From assembly GCF_900538805.1 (NCBI RefSeq), contig NZ_UPZP01000007.1:1-43357 (forward strand): a DNA stretch of 43,357 nucleotides. Reading direction: 5' to 3'. The position numbers and the translations under genes are program-made. The notes below the pieces were generated by a model, which searched no databases, was not told the DNA's origin, and saw only the letters and a program-made list of their open reading frames with translations. Source of the stretch: an uncultured Dialister sp. Its GTDB lineage: Bacteria > Bacillota > Negativicutes > Veillonellales > Dialisteraceae. Position 1 is the first letter of the stretch. Each line of letters opens with the position of its first letter. Positions 42,690-43,357 of the stretch are shown here, piece by piece.

Positions 42690-43357
42690 ATAAAGGTTCT
42701 TAAGATTGATGGGCCCTCCGGGCCCAAGGGTTCTTAAGTTTGACGGGGCCTTTGGCCCCGAGGGTTGTGGTATCGCCAATGGACACGCCCTTCGGGCGTG
42801 AGGGTTCAAAGGGTTCTTAGGGTTCTAAGGGTTGACGCGCCTGTGCCGCGAGGGTTGTGGTAGGCGCCTTCAAAAATAAAGGGGCGCCATTATGATAAAA
42901 CCAAACAACCGCGCCCTTGGCGCGAAAGGAAAACAAGCAAACCGGGCCTACGGCCCGAGGGAAATACACCCCTTTTGGTGCTGCGCACCACCTTCCCCCC
43001 GGAGGGGGGACTTTATCCGAAGCTGCACAAAGAGCAACTTAAGTTAGCACTAAGGGAAGCATAGAGCAAATCTCCCCCTCCGGGGGAGACGCCGCCGCAG
43101 GCGGCAGAAGGGGTGCATTTCCCACGCGCCGAAGGCGCGGTTGGCCTGTTTTCCCTCGCCCGCAAGGGCGGTTGTTTGGTTTTACTAGCCCACTAGCTCG
43201 CCAGCCCACTAAATTTGTTTTCTACAAACTGGCGGCGAAGCCGCCCACCACGGCCTTTTCCCCTGAGCGAAGCGATGCAACCCTTCTATACAACCCTTGG
43301 CACCGAGGGCCGAAGGCCCGATGGATGCCATACGCCCCTCTGCGCCGAAGGCGCAGG
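42690..43357. repeat. mosaic intergenic repeat block M (right flank of the cobalamin genes, runs off the window)
   Basis: No gene. It contains GGGCCCTCCGGGCCC, GGGGCCTTTGGCCCC and CGCCCTTCGGGCG hairpins joined by AAGGGTTCTTAAG-type linkers and 9-bp GGTTCAAAG units. From 42850 it repeats block L: GAGGGTTGTGGTAGGCGCC, the 163-bp element (42960-43122, reversed core), hairpin cassettes, 7-bp CTAGCCCA-type units, then TTGGCACCGAGGGCC...GATGGATGCC. No cobalamin riboswitch core was recognised upstream of cobS. Confidence 0.8.
42960..43122 (-). repeat. 163-bp element with inverted ends, orientation 2
   Basis: Same length and similar ends (GGAAATACACCCC, GGGGTGCATTTCC) as the copy at 38660-38822, but the core reads GCAACTTAAGTTAGCAC, the reverse complement of the other copy, while the surrounding DNA is in the same orientation in both places. 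Confidence 0.8.

Noticed and set aside
42669..43357. Cobalamin riboswitch upstream of cobS
   Set aside because: No B12-box-like core was seen; the region is repeat mosaic.

Overview
The window reads as chromosome of an anaerobic Negativicute (a Gram-negative-walled Firmicute, perhaps Dialister-like). The grounds are strong AGGAGG ribosome sites with frequent TTG starts, an F-type ATPase operon led by AtpZ/AtpI genes, a c subunit with two membrane carboxylates, a WecA/TagO plus UDP-GlcNAc 2-epimerase pair, and genes for the end of cobalamin synthesis. The genus is a guess; no rRNA or tRNA gene was seen.

Layout. 0.3-6.3 kb (+): peptide/nickel-type ABC transporter (dppA, then dppBCDF), with a 0.7 kb repeat block between the binding protein and the permeases. 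6.6-10 kb (+): serine beta-lactamase-like protein, GNAT acetyltransferase, small exported protein, MarR regulator. 10.4-11.2 kb (-): class I amidotransferase-like gamma-Glu hydrolase. 11.6-21.1 kb (+): TagO/WecA-type sugar-phosphate transferase, UDP-GlcNAc 2-epimerase, then atpZ-atpI-atpB-E-F-H-A-G-D-C. 21.2-25.7 kb: exported protein, nitroreductase, AAA ATPase with DUF4143-type tail (-), thioredoxin. 25.8-26.9 kb: a likely small RNA gene and a 12-copy array of 60-bp palindromic repeats. 27-29.4 kb (+): unknown protein and a CstA-type transporter. 29.5-31.9 kb: a complete IS21-family element. 32-36 kb: a primase-helicase of the VapE/VirE family (-) with helically phased 10-bp repeats on both sides, an AT-rich tract and a likely ~215-nt RNA; together these look like a small replicon or phage-satellite remnant. 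36.6-38.4 kb (-): a sigma-70-like factor with small DUF2922 and DUF1659 genes and two near-identical 38-bp promoter-like boxes exactly 1000 bp apart. 39.3-42.7 kb (-): overlapping cobS, L-threonine kinase, cobD and cobC genes for assembling the cobalamin nucleotide loop.

The most unusual general property is the intergenic DNA. Nearly every gap larger than 300 bp is filled with mosaics of short tandem repeats with unit lengths of 6, 7, 8, 9 or 10 bp, and with GC-rich hairpins whose stems vary in sequence but keep pairing. These blocks often begin at, or within, the stop codon of the neighbouring gene. A 163-bp element with inverted ends occurs in opposite orientations inside two long direct repeats that flank the cobalamin genes.

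Coordinates and motifs were read by eye. Family names rest on recognised motifs, not on database searches.
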